Shown: positions 50,876-60,946, counted from the stretch's first letter. The stretch is DNA of 64,000 nt from AP-15 sp963700185 (GCA_963700185.1 CAVOWP010000015.1:97456-161455); one strand, 5' to 3'. The notes: generated by a model not told the origin, from the sequence alone. Made by a program: numbers and translations.

Positions 50876-51824
50876 GGCGAAAGACGACGCGGCGGTACAG
50901 CAACCCCCGCCACTCAGGCTTTCCCGCGTCTTCCACGCCCGGCGCGAGACCGTGTTCAAGGCCTGGAGCTCGGCCGACCATGTGAAGCGTTGGTTCAGCC
51001 CGGAAACCTACACCGTCCCGGACGCCAAGGTGCAGATGCACGTCGGTGGCCCGTTCGAGGTCTGCATGCGCTCGCCCACCGGCGAAGAGCACTGGATTCG
51101 CGGCAGGTTTGTCGAGATCGCGCCGCGCACAAGGCTGGTGATCGACATGCACGTCGCCGACAGCTCCGGAAAACCGCTGTTCCGCGCCCTGACCGAGGTC
51201 GACTTCTCCGACGCGCTCGGCGGGACGCGCATGGATCTGGTGCAGACCTACACGCTGATCGATCCCTCGATGGCGTGGATGGTGGCGGGTGCGCCGGATG
51301 GATGGCGCACCACGCTCGACAAGCTGGAGAAGGAGGTCGTGCGCCTGCAGGGCGGGGCTGACACCGGCATCCGCTCAGTGGCGCATGCTACCTTCCATCT
51401 CGAGCGGAGCTATGACGCGCCGGTCGCGCGGGTATGGAAGGCGTTGACCGATGAGGCGGCCAAGCAAAAGTGGTTCGGCAGCACACCTGGCAGCTGGGAA
51501 CTGCTCGAGCGGCACATGGACGTGCGCATCGGCGGCCGGGAGTGGCTGAAGGGCCGCTGGGAGGGTGGGATGGTCTCGACCTTCGAGGCCATCTATCACG
51601 ACGTGATCCCGAACGAGCGGCTAGTGTACAGCTACGAGATGCACCTCGACGACAAGAAGATCTCGGTATCGCTGGCGACCCTGCAATTGGAGGCGGCGGA
51701 CGAGAAAACCACGCTGATGGTGACCGAGCAGGGCGCCTTCCTCGACGGCTACGACGATGCGGGCTCCCGCGAGCACGGCACCGGCCACCTCCTCGACGCG
51801 CTTGGCGCATCGCTGAAAGATTGA
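50853..51824 (+). CDS. Two-domain SRPBCC (AHSA1-like) protein
   Basis: 323 residues starting ATGATGATG after GAAGGAG; ATG 50853 or 50859. Two tandem AHSA1-type domains: residues about 20-165 (LSRVFHARRETVFKAWSSAD, HVKRWFSPETYTVPDAKVQM) and 175-320 (LERSYDAPVARVWKALTDEA, AKQKWFGSTPGSWELLERHM). Each is a helix-grip hydrophobic ligand pocket. Fusion of two such domains is less common than the single one. Probably binds or transforms a small hydrophobic molecule; partner of the ArsR regulator. Confidence 0.9.
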   Translation: MMMAQAIEAKDDAAVQQPPPLRLSRVFHARRETVFKAWSSADHVKRWFSPETYTVPDAKVQMHVGGPFEVCMRSPTGEEHWIRGRFVEIAPRTRLVIDMHVADSSGKPLFRALTEVDFSDALGGTRMDLVQTYTLIDPSMAWMVAGAPDGWRTTLDKLEKEVVRLQGGADTGIRSVAHATFHLERSYDAPVARVWKALTDEAAKQKWFGSTPGSWELLERHMDVRIGGREWLKGRWEGGMVSTFEAIYHDVIPNERLVYSYEMHLDDKKISVSLATLQLEAADEKTTLMVTEQGAFLDGYDDAGSREHGTGHLLDALGASLKD

Positions 51825-51961
51825 ACGCCTTGCTCGAAGGCTCAGTGCGAAAGGCGGGCAGCCGTGTGCATATCGCTGCCCAGCTGATCGGTGCCGCCAA
51901 GGACGTGCGTCTGGGGGCGGACCGCTTCGAGGGGTCGCTCCGCGACGTTTCGCGCGCCTGA
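51824..51961 (+). pseudogene. Adenylate-cyclase-type (TolB/TPR) protein fragment
   Basis: Encodes LLEGSVRKAGSRVHIAAQLI, GAAKDVRLGADRFEGSLRDV, matching the conserved YvLEGSVRkaGnrvRItaQLIdA..g.hlWADRfdG block of class III adenylate cyclases with a TolB-like domain. Neither upstream nor downstream parts are present. Confidence 0.65.
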
Positions 51962-52296
51962 TGCCGTGTTCGAGAGCCCGCGCGTGCCCAACCGCTATTC
52001 GGCAGTACTACCGTTACCCTGACTGATGGCAAGCGCGTGCTACTCCGGACGGGGGCAAATGCATGTTGTCGGGGCGATGGAATTGAAACGGGACGGGCTT
52101 ATTCAAAGTCATTGCGTGTACTGGGACTGGCGCGGATTCCGCGTTCTGCAACGCAACGAGTACCGCGGTTAGAGCACCGTTGCCGCCGCGCCGACCGATG
52201 CTTCGGATTCGGCCGAAGCGATTGGAGCGGACACATTGCATCGGCCGATCCATCTTAGGGATGACATTTGCGCCAGTGCAATAACGGAGGACCGCA
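51962..52296 (+). other. Intergenic stretch without recognised gene
   Basis: No supported feature apart from a GGAGG ribosome binding site at about 52286-52290 before the NIPSNAP gene. Confidence 0.3.
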
Positions 52297-52608
52297 ATGA
52301 TCACACTGTGCATTCGATATACGTTTAATCCCGACAAGCTCGCGGACTTCAGAACGTATGTTGAGGCGGAGCAAGGCCCCATTCAGCGCTGCGGCGGCAA
52401 AATCGTCGGATATTTCCTTCCGACGGATTTCGCGGGCCCAACCAACGAGGCGATGGGGCTGATCGAACTTCCGTCGCTGGTGGCTTACGAGGAATACCGG
52501 AGAAAGTTGGCGGACGACCCCGATCACAAAAAGAACATCGCACAGCTGGAACGGAGCGGCGCCACAGTGGCCATGAACCGGTCGCTCATTCGGCGCGTGG
52601 GCGACTGA
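52297..52608 (+). CDS. NIPSNAP family protein
   Basis: 103 residues, single ferredoxin-like domain: ITLCIRYTFNPDKLADFRTY, IQRCGGKIVGYFLPTDFAGP, AMGLIELPSLVAYEEYRRKL and a terminal RSLIRRV. Function of bacterial NIPSNAPs is poorly known. Intact gene in an otherwise decaying stretch. Confidence 0.85.
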   Translation: MITLCIRYTFNPDKLADFRTYVEAEQGPIQRCGGKIVGYFLPTDFAGPTNEAMGLIELPSLVAYEEYRRKLADDPDHKKNIAQLERSGATVAMNRSLIRRVGD

Positions 52609-52636
52609 CCCGGCTCATCCTCAGCAGGATCCCGGC

Positions 52637-53624
52637 ATGACCTCGTCCCTTACCCGTGCTGCGAAGCTCGACCCCGCGCGAAGCGCATTTCCGCGTGCCG
52701 AGTTCGCATCGGGGCCTATCACTGTTCTTGCGCCATCTGCCCCCAGGCTGGGATGCGACACCGCTCGGCAAGACGGTTCTCTACGTCCATGGCGGCGCTT
52801 TTCCGTCGGCACTGTCGATTGCGCATCGCTTCGACGGTCGGTCCTGGCGCGACGCGCTGTGTGCCGCGGACTTTCGTGTCTGGGGCTAGACTTTCACGGT
52901 TTTGGCGAGTTGGACCCCTATCCGGAGATGGCGGCGCTCGCCGATGCCCACGCGCCGCTCGGCCGCGCCGCGGATTGTTCGAAGCAACTGGAACAGGCGG
53001 TTCGCTTCATCTGTCAACGCCACGACATTCCGCGCGTATCGCTAATAGCGCATTCCTGGGGAACCATAGTCGCGGGTGAGTTTGCCGGGCGCCCGCGGCG
53101 CCGGACTTGTCGATCGCCTGGCGCTCTTCGGCCCGATAGCTTGGCGGGCGCGACGGGGTGAGCCGCAGCTTCTCCCCGCCTGGCGGCTCATCTCGCTAAA
53201 CGATCAGCGGGAACGGTTCACCGCCGATGTCCCGGCTGGTGCTGCGCCGGTGCTGTCGCGGCGCCATTTCGAAGAATGGGGCGAGCGTTAACTCGATACC
53301 GATCCAGCGAGCCGGACCCGCACACCTGCCGCGGTCAACACACCGAGCGGCGCGTTCCAGGATATCTACGATGCTTGGGCGGGCGAGTTTGCATATTACC
53401 CGGTGCTGATCCGCGCGCCGGTCGCAGTCATTCGCGGCGAATGGGACGGCATGTGTCCCGATGCCGATGCGCGCTGGCAGTTTGATGCGGTGTCCGGATC
53501 ACCGGTCCGGCGCGACGTCAAGATTGGTCGCGCCACCCATTTGATGCATCTCGAAGAGAACCGCTTCGCGCTCTATAGCGAAGCCGAGACTTTCCTCAGC
53601 GGCGGTGACGGCCCGCGCGGGTAA
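52637..53624 (+). pseudogene. Alpha/beta hydrolase broken by several frameshifts
   Basis: Pieces in order across three frames: KTVLYVHGGAFPSALSIAHR, then LGLDFHGFGELDPYPEMAAL, RVSLIAHSWGTIVAGEFAGR (nucleophile elbow), LVDRLALFGPIAWRARRGEP, APVAVIRGEWDGMCPDADAR and the catalytic-His region GRATHLMHLEENRFALYSEA. At least three frame changes and an in-frame stop separate them. All core elements of the fold are present, so inactivation is fairly recent. Confidence 0.75.
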
Positions 53625-53651
53625 CCGCCTTTTGAGCAAAAGAGGAACACT

Positions 53652-54242
53652 ATGCCGACAATTCCAGGATACGGTTACGGCACGCCGCACGCCGCGCGCC
53701 GCGCGTTCGCCCGTGACGTTGGACGAGCTACGGACGTTGGAAGAGACGGTCGGCTGGACCAGCACCGACAGCGAAGCCATAGCTATGGCAGGTGAGGTGT
53801 TGGGCGATCAGGCCGAAGCCATGGTGGATAGCTGGCGCGCGCAAATCGCCGAGCATGAGCTTCTGGCGAAATGGTTTTTTGGGCCGGACGGCAAGCCCGA
53901 CGAAGCCTACAAGGCTGCGGTAAAGAAGCGCTTCGTCCAGTGGGTCGTCGACATCTGCAGGCGTCACCGCGATCAAACTTGGCTCGATTACCAAGAGGAA
54001 ATCGGGCTTCGCCATACCCCCGCCAAGAAGAACGAGACTGACGGAACGCAAACGCCGGATTTGGTACCGCTGCGCCATCTGATGGCTTTTGCAGGGTCGG
54101 TGATCATCGACGCGAAGTCGTTTCTGGCAAAAAAGGGCCACTCCACGCCAATGTCGAACGCATGCACCGGGCCTGGACGAAGAGTGTCTTACTGACGCTC
54201 GCGTTGTGGAGCCGGCCCTATGTTCGCGAGGGCCTGTGGTAA
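53652..54242 (+). pseudogene. Protoglobin-family haem protein, two frameshifts
   Basis: Starts MPTIPGYGYGTPHAARR. A shift in the GC-only run near 53695 continues SPVTLDELRTLEETVGW, AGEVLGDQAEAMVDSWRAQI, KKRFVQWVVDICRRHRDQTW (proximal-His region), DYQEEIGLRHTPAKKNETDG and HLMAFAGSVIIDAKSFLAKK. A second shift near 54148 leads to NVERMHRAWTKSVLLTLALW and SRPYVREGLW with a stop. The sequence closely follows single-domain bacterial protoglobins, which bind O2, CO or NO. Confidence 0.8.
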
Positions 54243-54275
54243 ATGCGGAAGTGACCGGGCTCCTGCGCAAGTGAC

Positions 54276-54371
54276 ATGATGCGTATAACGCTTATCCATA
54301 ACCCATCTGCGGGCAATGCGAGTGCCAGCGACGTCGAACTCATGCGAATCCTGACAATGGCCGGACACGCT
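54276..54371 (+). pseudogene. Diacylglycerol/lipid kinase, N-terminal fragment
   Basis: ATG 54276 begins MMRITLIHNPSAGNASASDV, ELMRILTMAGH, the nucleotide-binding start of DAGK-family lipid kinases. After about 31 codons it runs into unrelated sequence. Confidence 0.6.
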
Positions 54372-54541
54372 GGAAGACGTAGAGATGCGCGGGAGCGATC
54401 GGCAACCAGCCAACTCGACTGGCCCATCATGATGAGCACCGCGCCCATGGGCGGCGGTCAAGGCCGCAGCGCGGGAGCGCGAAGCGCCAGTCTTGACCCG
54501 GCCCGAACGAAGGCAACCCGACCCTCGAAGAAGACGGTTGC

Positions 54542-56044
54542 TCATTCGTATACGAAGGAACCGTCTTCAAGGTCGGCGGCCGGAAACTGGTCCTTCTCGG
54601 CCCAATAATTCTGAGTGTGCTGCCATTCAGGCTTGTCGCCGCGTTTCGGGAGCAGGTGCATGCCGCGCATCAGATAGCCGGGGTTGAAGTTCTCCGGATC
54701 GATCCACGGCAGCAAGGGCATGTCCTCGTCCTCGGGACGAAGCGTCGGTGTCACCTGCCGCACACCCTTTTTCTTCATATGATTGAGCAGGCGGCACACG
54801 AAATCGGCAACCAAGTCCGCCCGCAAGGTCCAACTAGCTCGAAAGTAACCGAATACCCACGCCATGTTGGGCACCCCGGTGAACATCATGCCGCGATAGG
54901 TGATCGTGTCGGCAAAGACCAGCGGCTTGCCGTCGATATTGAAGTCAATGTCTCCCAACACATTGAGATTGAAGCCAGTGGCCGTGATGATGATGTCCGC
55001 CTCCAGGACCCTGCCGGACTTCAGAAGGATGCCGGCCTCGGTGAAGCTCTCAATTTCGTCGGTGACGACCGATGCCTGGCCGGCGCGGATCGCCTCCAGG
55101 AAGTCGCCGTCCGGCACAAAGGCGATGCGCTGTCGCCACGGCCGGTAGCGCGGCGTGAAGTGGGTCGCCACATCATAGTCGGGCCCCAGATGCGCACGAA
55201 CTCCAGCGAGCAATTCCTGCTTGACGGCCTCCGGCTCGTTGAACGAACGCTGGGTGAACACGGACTGTTCGCGCAGAATCTTCCTGCGTACGATCTCGTG
55301 GATCCATGCCTCGTCGATATAGAGCTCGCGCAACTCGTCGGCGATCGGGATCGTATTGCGGCCCGTCCTGAAGAAAGTCGGCGAGCGCTGCAGCATCGTG
55401 ACATGACTGCATTTGCCCGCAATCGCCGGAATCAATGTCGCCCCTGTCGCACCCGAACCGATGACTACGACGGTCTTCCCGGAGTAGTCTAGATCCTCCG
55501 GCCAATTCTGCGGATGAACGATCCGCCCCTTGAAGTCCTTCATTCCGCTCCACTCCGGCGTATAACCCTCGGAATGGCGGTAGTACCCCTGACACATCCA
55601 CAGAAAATTGGCCGTGAAATGCACCGTCTCGCCGGTGTCCGTCCGAACACCTTCGAGCTTCCACGACTTGTCGCTGCTCGACCAGCGGGCCGAGGAAATC
55701 GCGTGGCGATAACGGATGTGGCGGTCGAGACCGTTCTCGGCGATGACTTCGCCGATGTAGTCAAGGATCTCGGCCCTCGTCGCGATCGGCGCACTCGTCC
55801 ACGGTTTGAAGCGATAACCGAACGTGTAGAGGTCGCTGTCGGACCGAGTGCCTGGGTAGCAGTGGGTCAGCCACGTGCCGCCGAAGCTTTCCTGCGCTTC
55901 GAGAACGACGAAGCTCGTACCGGGGCACTGCTTGGCGAGATGATACGCACCCCCGACCCCCGAGATGCCGGCTCCGACAATTACGACGTCGAAGTGCTCG
56001 AACTGCTGTGGGGCAGCTCCGGCGAGAATTGGCGTGTCGGTCAT
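54542..56044 (-). CDS. Flavin-containing monooxygenase, Baeyer-Villiger type
   Basis: 500 residues. FAD motif VVIVGAGISGVGGAYHLA (about 20), then GTWLTHCYPGTRSDSDLYTF. The Baeyer-Villiger fingerprint FxGxxxHxxxWP is present as FKGRIVHPQNWP (about 170). NADPH motif VVVIGSGATGATLIPAIA follows. The family inserts oxygen into ketones, giving esters or lactones; some members oxidise S or N. Intact despite decayed neighbours. No signal or membrane segments. Divergent from the unassigned stretch upstream, with no operon partner. Confidence 0.92.
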   Translation of the reverse strand: MTDTPILAGAAPQQFEHFDVVIVGAGISGVGGAYHLAKQCPGTSFVVLEAQESFGGTWLTHCYPGTRSDSDLYTFGYRFKPWTSAPIATRAEILDYIGEVIAENGLDRHIRYRHAISSARWSSSDKSWKLEGVRTDTGETVHFTANFLWMCQGYYRHSEGYTPEWSGMKDFKGRIVHPQNWPEDLDYSGKTVVVIGSGATGATLIPAIAGKCSHVTMLQRSPTFFRTGRNTIPIADELRELYIDEAWIHEIVRRKILREQSVFTQRSFNEPEAVKQELLAGVRAHLGPDYDVATHFTPRYRPWRQRIAFVPDGDFLEAIRAGQASVVTDEIESFTEAGILLKSGRVLEADIIITATGFNLNVLGDIDFNIDGKPLVFADTITYRGMMFTGVPNMAWVFGYFRASWTLRADLVADFVCRLLNHMKKKGVRQVTPTLRPEDEDMPLLPWIDPENFNPGYLMRGMHLLPKRGDKPEWQHTQNYWAEKDQFPAADLEDGSFVYE

Positions 56045-56542
56045 CGTGTGCCGCCGCGATTTGTGTCGGAATGAATTCGGTCTCTTTTTAGGGTCTCACG
56101 AGGCAATGAAACCCGCAACAATCGACGTCCCGAAAACGGATGAGCACGGCTCGCTGGTAGCGGACGAAAACCTGTCGGATTTGCATCGAACGCTCTGTCT
56201 GCGCTCCAGGACCTACCAATGGCTCTACGCAGCGCGAATCCATTCCGAGGGGATGGCTGCGCCCGCTGGTCCGACGGGAGTTTTATGCGACGGGCCTGCT
56301 CCTCGGCGCTGATCGAAGCCGGACCTCCCGGAACTCGGGCCCATCGCCATTGCTTTCTTGACCGCCGGCCGTTCGCCGATTTCCTCCAGCCGGCGCTTCA
56401 CTTCGAAATCCGGCTTCCTCCAGCGGGGAGTCGGGTGCGACGCTGAGCATTAGGCTTGGCGCCATCGGGTGAAGATCAGGAATTCTTTAACCCTTACAAA
56501 CAATGTTATGATCTTAACTAGATCTCCATGGGATTAATGATT
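56045..56542 (+). other. Intergenic region, AT-rich end with a possible promoter
   Basis: No gene recognised. The last 60 bases are markedly AT-rich and contain TATGAT at about 56507-56512, a possible -10 element for the secreted protein starting at 56543. Confidence 0.3.
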
Positions 56543-56994
56543 ATGAGAACGTTCCCTGGCCTGCTGATTGTGGCATTGACGCTCAGCGCCGTGCCTCAGG
56601 CAGCTATGATCCCCAGACGGTCACTGAGGACGCCGCGAGGGGCAGCGCACTAGCTCAGATCAGAACCGAGTGCCAAGAACAAGCTCTCGCACCCGAATTC
56701 GATATGATCCGGTCAAGGGTCAATATATCGATGACTGGCGCCAATCCAGCACCGTTCATGTCGGCGAACATGGAAGTTCCTACTGCCGTCGAGCGTATCC
56801 AAATTGCCCGCTGGAGCGCGATTCGCGATTCCTGCTGTCAGCGTGTCGTCGCGGTGATTAGCGAGCCGCGTGCTGGCATTTCGGAAGGGTTGTGGCAGAA
56901 GGTCGTCAAGATCACTGAGCACGACACCCAAAGGCAAAGCCTCGGCACTCGCCTCGTAACCTATGCGGACGATCGTGTGCCACGAACGCACTGA
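56543..56994 (+). pseudogene. Small secreted protein of unknown family, one frameshift after the signal peptide
   Basis: ATG 56543 gives a clear signal peptide MRTFPGLLIVALTLSAVPQA. One base lost near 56601 puts the mature part in the next frame: SYDPQTVTEDAARGSALAQI, RTECQEQALAPEFDMIRSRV, ERIQIARWSAIRDSCCQRVV to the stop at 56992-56994. With the base restored it is a 150-residue periplasmic or secreted protein with two or three cysteines. Family not recognised. The group II intron fragment begins six bases after its stop. Confidence 0.5.
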
Positions 56995-56999
56995 AGGAG

Positions 57000-57490
57000 G
57001 TGCGATGCTGTGCAAGAGATGAGGGTAGGTCCCTCGGGGCCGGCTGTCAGGAGCAGGCCCCAAACCACCGCAAGCTGCGACGGTCAAGAGCCGTGGTGGT
57101 GAACGTTGCGGAAAAGGCGGGACGAGATCCCGTCAGGTATGGCTCAGAGAGACGAGCGCGAGCAAACCGCTGATGACGTGTCGAAAGCGTATAGGCGATG
57201 TCGAAACCGGGGGGAAGTCGTTAACCCGGGACGAGTTTGGGGGGTGTCCTGATTTCGGCCCAGACGGCATCCGGCATGAAGGCGGCGTGACTCTGAACTG
57301 GGCTCTTGCATGGAACGTGGGAACCTGTCGCCCCGATGCGAAGGGAGAAGTCCAAATGGGTGGCCCCATGAGGACAAGAGTACCGAGGCGGGGCACAGGG
57401 ACGGAGCGACCCGTAGTAGGGTAGAGGGCTCTGTAATGGGGTCGGACCGAAGGGGTTGCGTTGTTCAGCTCTGGCCTGAACCCAGTGCGC
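57000..57490 (+). mobile_element. Group II intron, 5' fragment with the start of the reverse transcriptase ORF
   Basis: Begins GTGCGATGCTGTGCAAGAG, matching the GUGYG 5' end, and continues through the GGGGCCGGCTGTCAGGAGC type domain I sequence and stem-forming CCGCAAGCTGCGACGG regions. At about 57360-57470 a frame reads PHEDKSTEAGHRDGATRSRV, EGSVMGSDRRGCVVQL, the N-terminal leader region typical of LtrA-like intron proteins. The reverse transcriptase domain, domains V/VI and the 3' end are missing; sequence after about 57480 is unrelated. It is therefore a dead truncation. Confidence 0.7.
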
Positions 57491-58155
57491 CTTGCTGGAG
57501 AGGCGCGCGAATAAGGGCGATGCGCGCCCAATGTCAATATTCGGCGCCTCAAATCTGCCGGCCGGATTTGGCCGCAATGGCATCCCCCGCGCGAGGAGCA
57601 ACCCATCGAGCAGCAACGCGATACAGCTCGATGCCAGTTGTGTCCGAAGCCGGCCAGCAGCAGCGCGTCGCAATGTGGACAACGCAGTGTCGTAACCGTC
57701 TTCGCGATGTGCCGGACGGCACTCGCTGCTGGTCGGCTTATAGCGGGCAGAGACCATCTCTCGATGCGCGAAATCCGGCGATTTGGTCGGTCACCGACAC
57801 CGCTCAAGCAGCCCTTCAGCCCCGAAACGCCGGAACATTCGAAGCACGGCGTCGAGATGCACCAGCTCGGTGTGGGCTGTCGATCCGTTTTCGGCTTCGG
57901 TGATCTCGAAAGGGATCGCCGGTTTGGCGACGACGCGTTTATTGTGGCGTTATTAGCTGCGGCGGGGGCTGTCGGCCGTCCTGCTGCCGGCAACAAAGGT
58001 TTTCCTCCCTGCTAGCCGATCGACCTGCGCGCCGGGTTCGGCCAAGGCTTCGACTGAGCGACTGTTTTCGAACACGACGCTTCGTTTAGCCATTCTTTGG
58101 CAAATCTCGATGATTGTGATTAGATGCTGCCGCGTTGGTTGAGTACCGCGAAACA
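57491..58155 (+). other. Unassigned stretch after the intron fragment
   Basis: Long frames on both strands here (for example minus 57133-57996) lack motifs and have shadow-like composition. No gene supported. Confidence 0.3.
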
Positions 58156-59497
58156 ATGAACCCGGTTTTCCTCGTCTTTGCCTCTCTAACTGCGCTCTCG
58201 TTTGGCGGCTGTTCCTGGCTCCCGCGCGCCGGGCCCTCGGCAAGCGAAGTCGTCGAGCAGGGGCGGCCGGAAGGAGAGATTTTGTTCGACGTTGTCGAGG
58301 CGGACCAGCGAGTCGTCTCCACCCTTCTCGCCCAGCCGAAGGAGAGCTTTGTCGCTCGCTTTACATCGGGCGCCGAGCCCCCACCAGTCAACATTGGGAT
58401 CGGTGATACGATCTCGGTCTCGATATGGGAAAGCGCGGCCGGCGGCTTGTTCTTCGAAGCGCCGCCGCCACTCCCGACGGGGTCACCGTCGGGGGTCGAA
58501 CCGCTGGCACCGGAGTCGCAGCCGGCAACTGGCGAGCGACAGGACGAGTTTGGTGCTCGCCCGCCGGGTCGGCCTCCTACCGCGTCGGAAATCGCCGGAG
58601 AGTCGGCGCGGCGGTCCTGCGCAGGAGATGCCACAGCTCGAAGCTTACGGCGTTGGGCCCGAGGGTCATGCCGCGGTAATCCCGGATCAGCACGTTGGCA
58701 GCGACGGCGCGATCAGCATCCCTTATGCCGGCCGCGTCCCAGCTGCCGGCCGTTCACCCGAAGAAGTGCAGAAAACGATTGAGGCCCGGTTGGCGGAAAA
58801 GGCGCTGCAACCGCAGGCGCTGGTGATCGTGAAGAAGAGTGACGCCAATGCGGTGACGGTGACCGGCGAGGTGGTCACTGGGGCCAAGATTCCGCTATCG
58901 TCGGGCGGCAACCGGCTGCTCGAGGTCATCGCCGCCGCCGGCGGCGTTAAGGCCCCGCCGCATGAGATTTTTGTCCGGCTCTCGCGTGGCGGGATCACCG
59001 CGACGGTACCGCTTGGGCAGCTCGTCTCGAACCCGGCCGAAGACATTTATGCGCAGCCAGGTGATGTGTTGACAGTCGTACGGGCACCGCAAACCTTCAG
59101 CGTGTTCGGAGCGACCGGTCGCACCGCCGAAATTTCATTCGATGCCGAGCACCTCTCGCTGAGCGAGGCACTTGGCAAGTCGCAAGGGTTACGCGATGAT
59201 CTGGCCAAGCCGGAGGGCGTCTTTCTTTTCCGTTACGAGCCAAACTCCGTCGTACGTGCGCTCGATCAGCCGATAGGCAGCGGAACGACGGGCAGGGTTT
59301 CCCCGATAGTTTATCGGTTTGACCTCAGGGACGGCAAATCGTACCTTTTGGCTCAAGAATTTCCGGTCGAGAATAAGGACGTCATCTTTGTTGCCGACGC
59401 TCCGGCCGTACAATCATACAAATTTGCTACATTACTCAGTAGTATCACAGGACCGGTCATAACCGGTCTCTTAGTATGTCAGGGCGGGAAGTGCTGA
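58156..59497 (+). pseudogene. Polysaccharide export outer-membrane lipoprotein (Wza/BexD-like), one frameshift
   Basis: ATG 58156: MNPVFLVFASLTALSFGGCS, a lipoprotein signal with GGC lipobox. The first frame contains PVNIGIGDTISVSIWESAAG (Poly_export domain start) and TASEIAGESAR. One base too many near 58610 shifts to PAQEMPQLEAYGVGPEGHAA, VGSDGAISIPYAGRVPAAGR, SPEEVQKTIEARLAEKALQP, then SLBB-type repeats NAVTVTGEVVTGAKIPLSSG and QPGDVLTVVRAPQTFSVFGA. Apart from the indel it is complete, about 446 residues. The protein would form the outer-membrane exit channel for the polysaccharide. Confidence 0.82.
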
Positions 59498-59602
59498 ACT
59501 ATTCCGTCGCCAAGTCTGGGGTTATTCGGCGAGGCCTGCTCTCGTTCAGCAGCTCTAACTGACGCGCGATCATGAATGATTGTGACCCGTCGTTGGAGAG
59601 GC

Positions 59603-60946
59603 TTAGGCCCTGTCCGGAAATTATCGAATCGACTTTTGAGAGAGTAAAATATAGGTTTGCAACCGAACATCCATACCATATGTTGTGGTGGTGATCAATG
59701 TTGAACCCATCCGGGAGCGGTTTTCCACGGTAGCGCCGTTTCTCGACGAACGGGGCCGTCGTCTGGTCGCGGCGGCGGAAGCGTTTGCTGCGGGTTATGG
59801 TGGCATTGCCGCGGTGGCGATGGCAACCGGCATGGCGCCGAGCACGATCGGGCGAGGTCTGAAGGAATTGGCGCAGGACGAACCATCGGAGCGAGTTCGG
59901 CGGCCGGGGGCAGGACGCAAACCGGCGATTGTCAAGGACCCGACATTGGTCGCGGATCTCGAGGCGCTGGTCGAACCGACGACGCGGGGGGATCCGGAAT
60001 CGCCGTTGCGGTGGACCTGCAAGAGCGTGCGACGACTGGCCGAGGCGCTGCAGCAGCAGGGCCACCAGGTGAGCCGCACCCTGGTGGCCGAATTGCTCAA
60101 TGCGACGGGTTACAGCCTGCAAGGAAACCGCAAGACCAAGGAGGGCGACAGCCACCCCGACCGGGATGCGCAATTCGCCCATATCAACACCCAAGTGGCC
60201 GCGGCTTTGGCTGAACAGCAGCCAGTGATCTCGGTCGACACCAAAAAGAAGGAACTGGTCGGTGATTTCCGCAATAATGGCCGCGAGTATCGGCCGCAAG
60301 GGTGTCCGGAAGAGGTCCGGGTGCACGACTTCCTGATCAAGGAACTCGGCCGAGCGGTGCCCTATGGCGTCTATGATCTGGCCGCGAATGCCGGGTGGGT
60401 GAGTGTCGGCGTCGACCATGACACGGCCGCCTTCGCGGTGAATAGCATCCGCCAGTGGTGGCTCAACCTTGGTCGGGGGCGTTACCCCAACGCGACCCGA
60501 TTGCTGATCACCGCCACGCCTGCCCGGCGAAGGCCGGGGGCGGCGGCAGCAATGGCTCGCGGGTCCGGCTGTGGAAACGCGAACTGCAGAAGCTGGCCAA
60601 CGAACTCGGCGTCGACATCGCGGTCAGCCACCTGCCACCCGGCACCAGCAAGTGGAACAAAATCGAGCACCGCCTTTTCTCCTTCATCAGCCAGAACTGG
60701 CGTGCCCAGCCCCTCGTCAGCTATCGGGTGATTGTCGAACTGATCTCGGCCACTGCCACCAAAACCGGCCTCACCGTGCGCTGTGAACTCGACACCGGCC
60801 TATACCCCAGCGGCATTGTCGTGTCCGACGCCGAGATCGCCGCCCTCAACATCAAACGGGCCGAGTTCCATGGCGAGTGGAACTACACCATCTCACCGAA
60901 TACCTATCCGCCAAATTGCGCGTCTATTTCCTGACGAGCCCTTAGC
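59603..60946 (+). mobile_element. ISAzo13-family insertion sequence
   Basis: Flanks of the transposase gene carry imperfect inverted repeats: left TTAGGCCCTGTCCGGAAATT (from 59603) and right, on the complement, CTAAGGGCTCGTCAGGAAAT (ending 60945). No target duplication was obvious. It is inserted shortly after the polysaccharide export gene. Confidence 0.65.
59685..60934 (+). pseudogene. ISAzo13-family transposase, interrupted by a short palindrome insertion
   Basis: First frame: RERFSTVAPFLDERGRRLVA, MATGMAPSTIGRGLKELAQD, RRPGAGRKPAIVKDPTLVAD, QPVISVDTKKKELVGDFRNN and a VNSIRQWWLNLGRGRYPNAT block to LLITA. About 22 extra bases at 60514-60537, containing the hairpin CCCGGCGAAGGCCGGG, then change the frame. 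The second frame continues GGSNGSRVRLWKRELQKLAN, VSHLPPGTSKWNKIEHRLFS and the usual C-terminus. The insert resembles half of the interspersed repeat at 25651. The transposase is inactive as written. Confidence 0.8.

Noticed and set aside
57133..57996. 287-codon minus-strand frame
   Set aside because: Overlaps the group II intron fragment, has no recognisable motif, and its composition is that of a random GC-rich frame.
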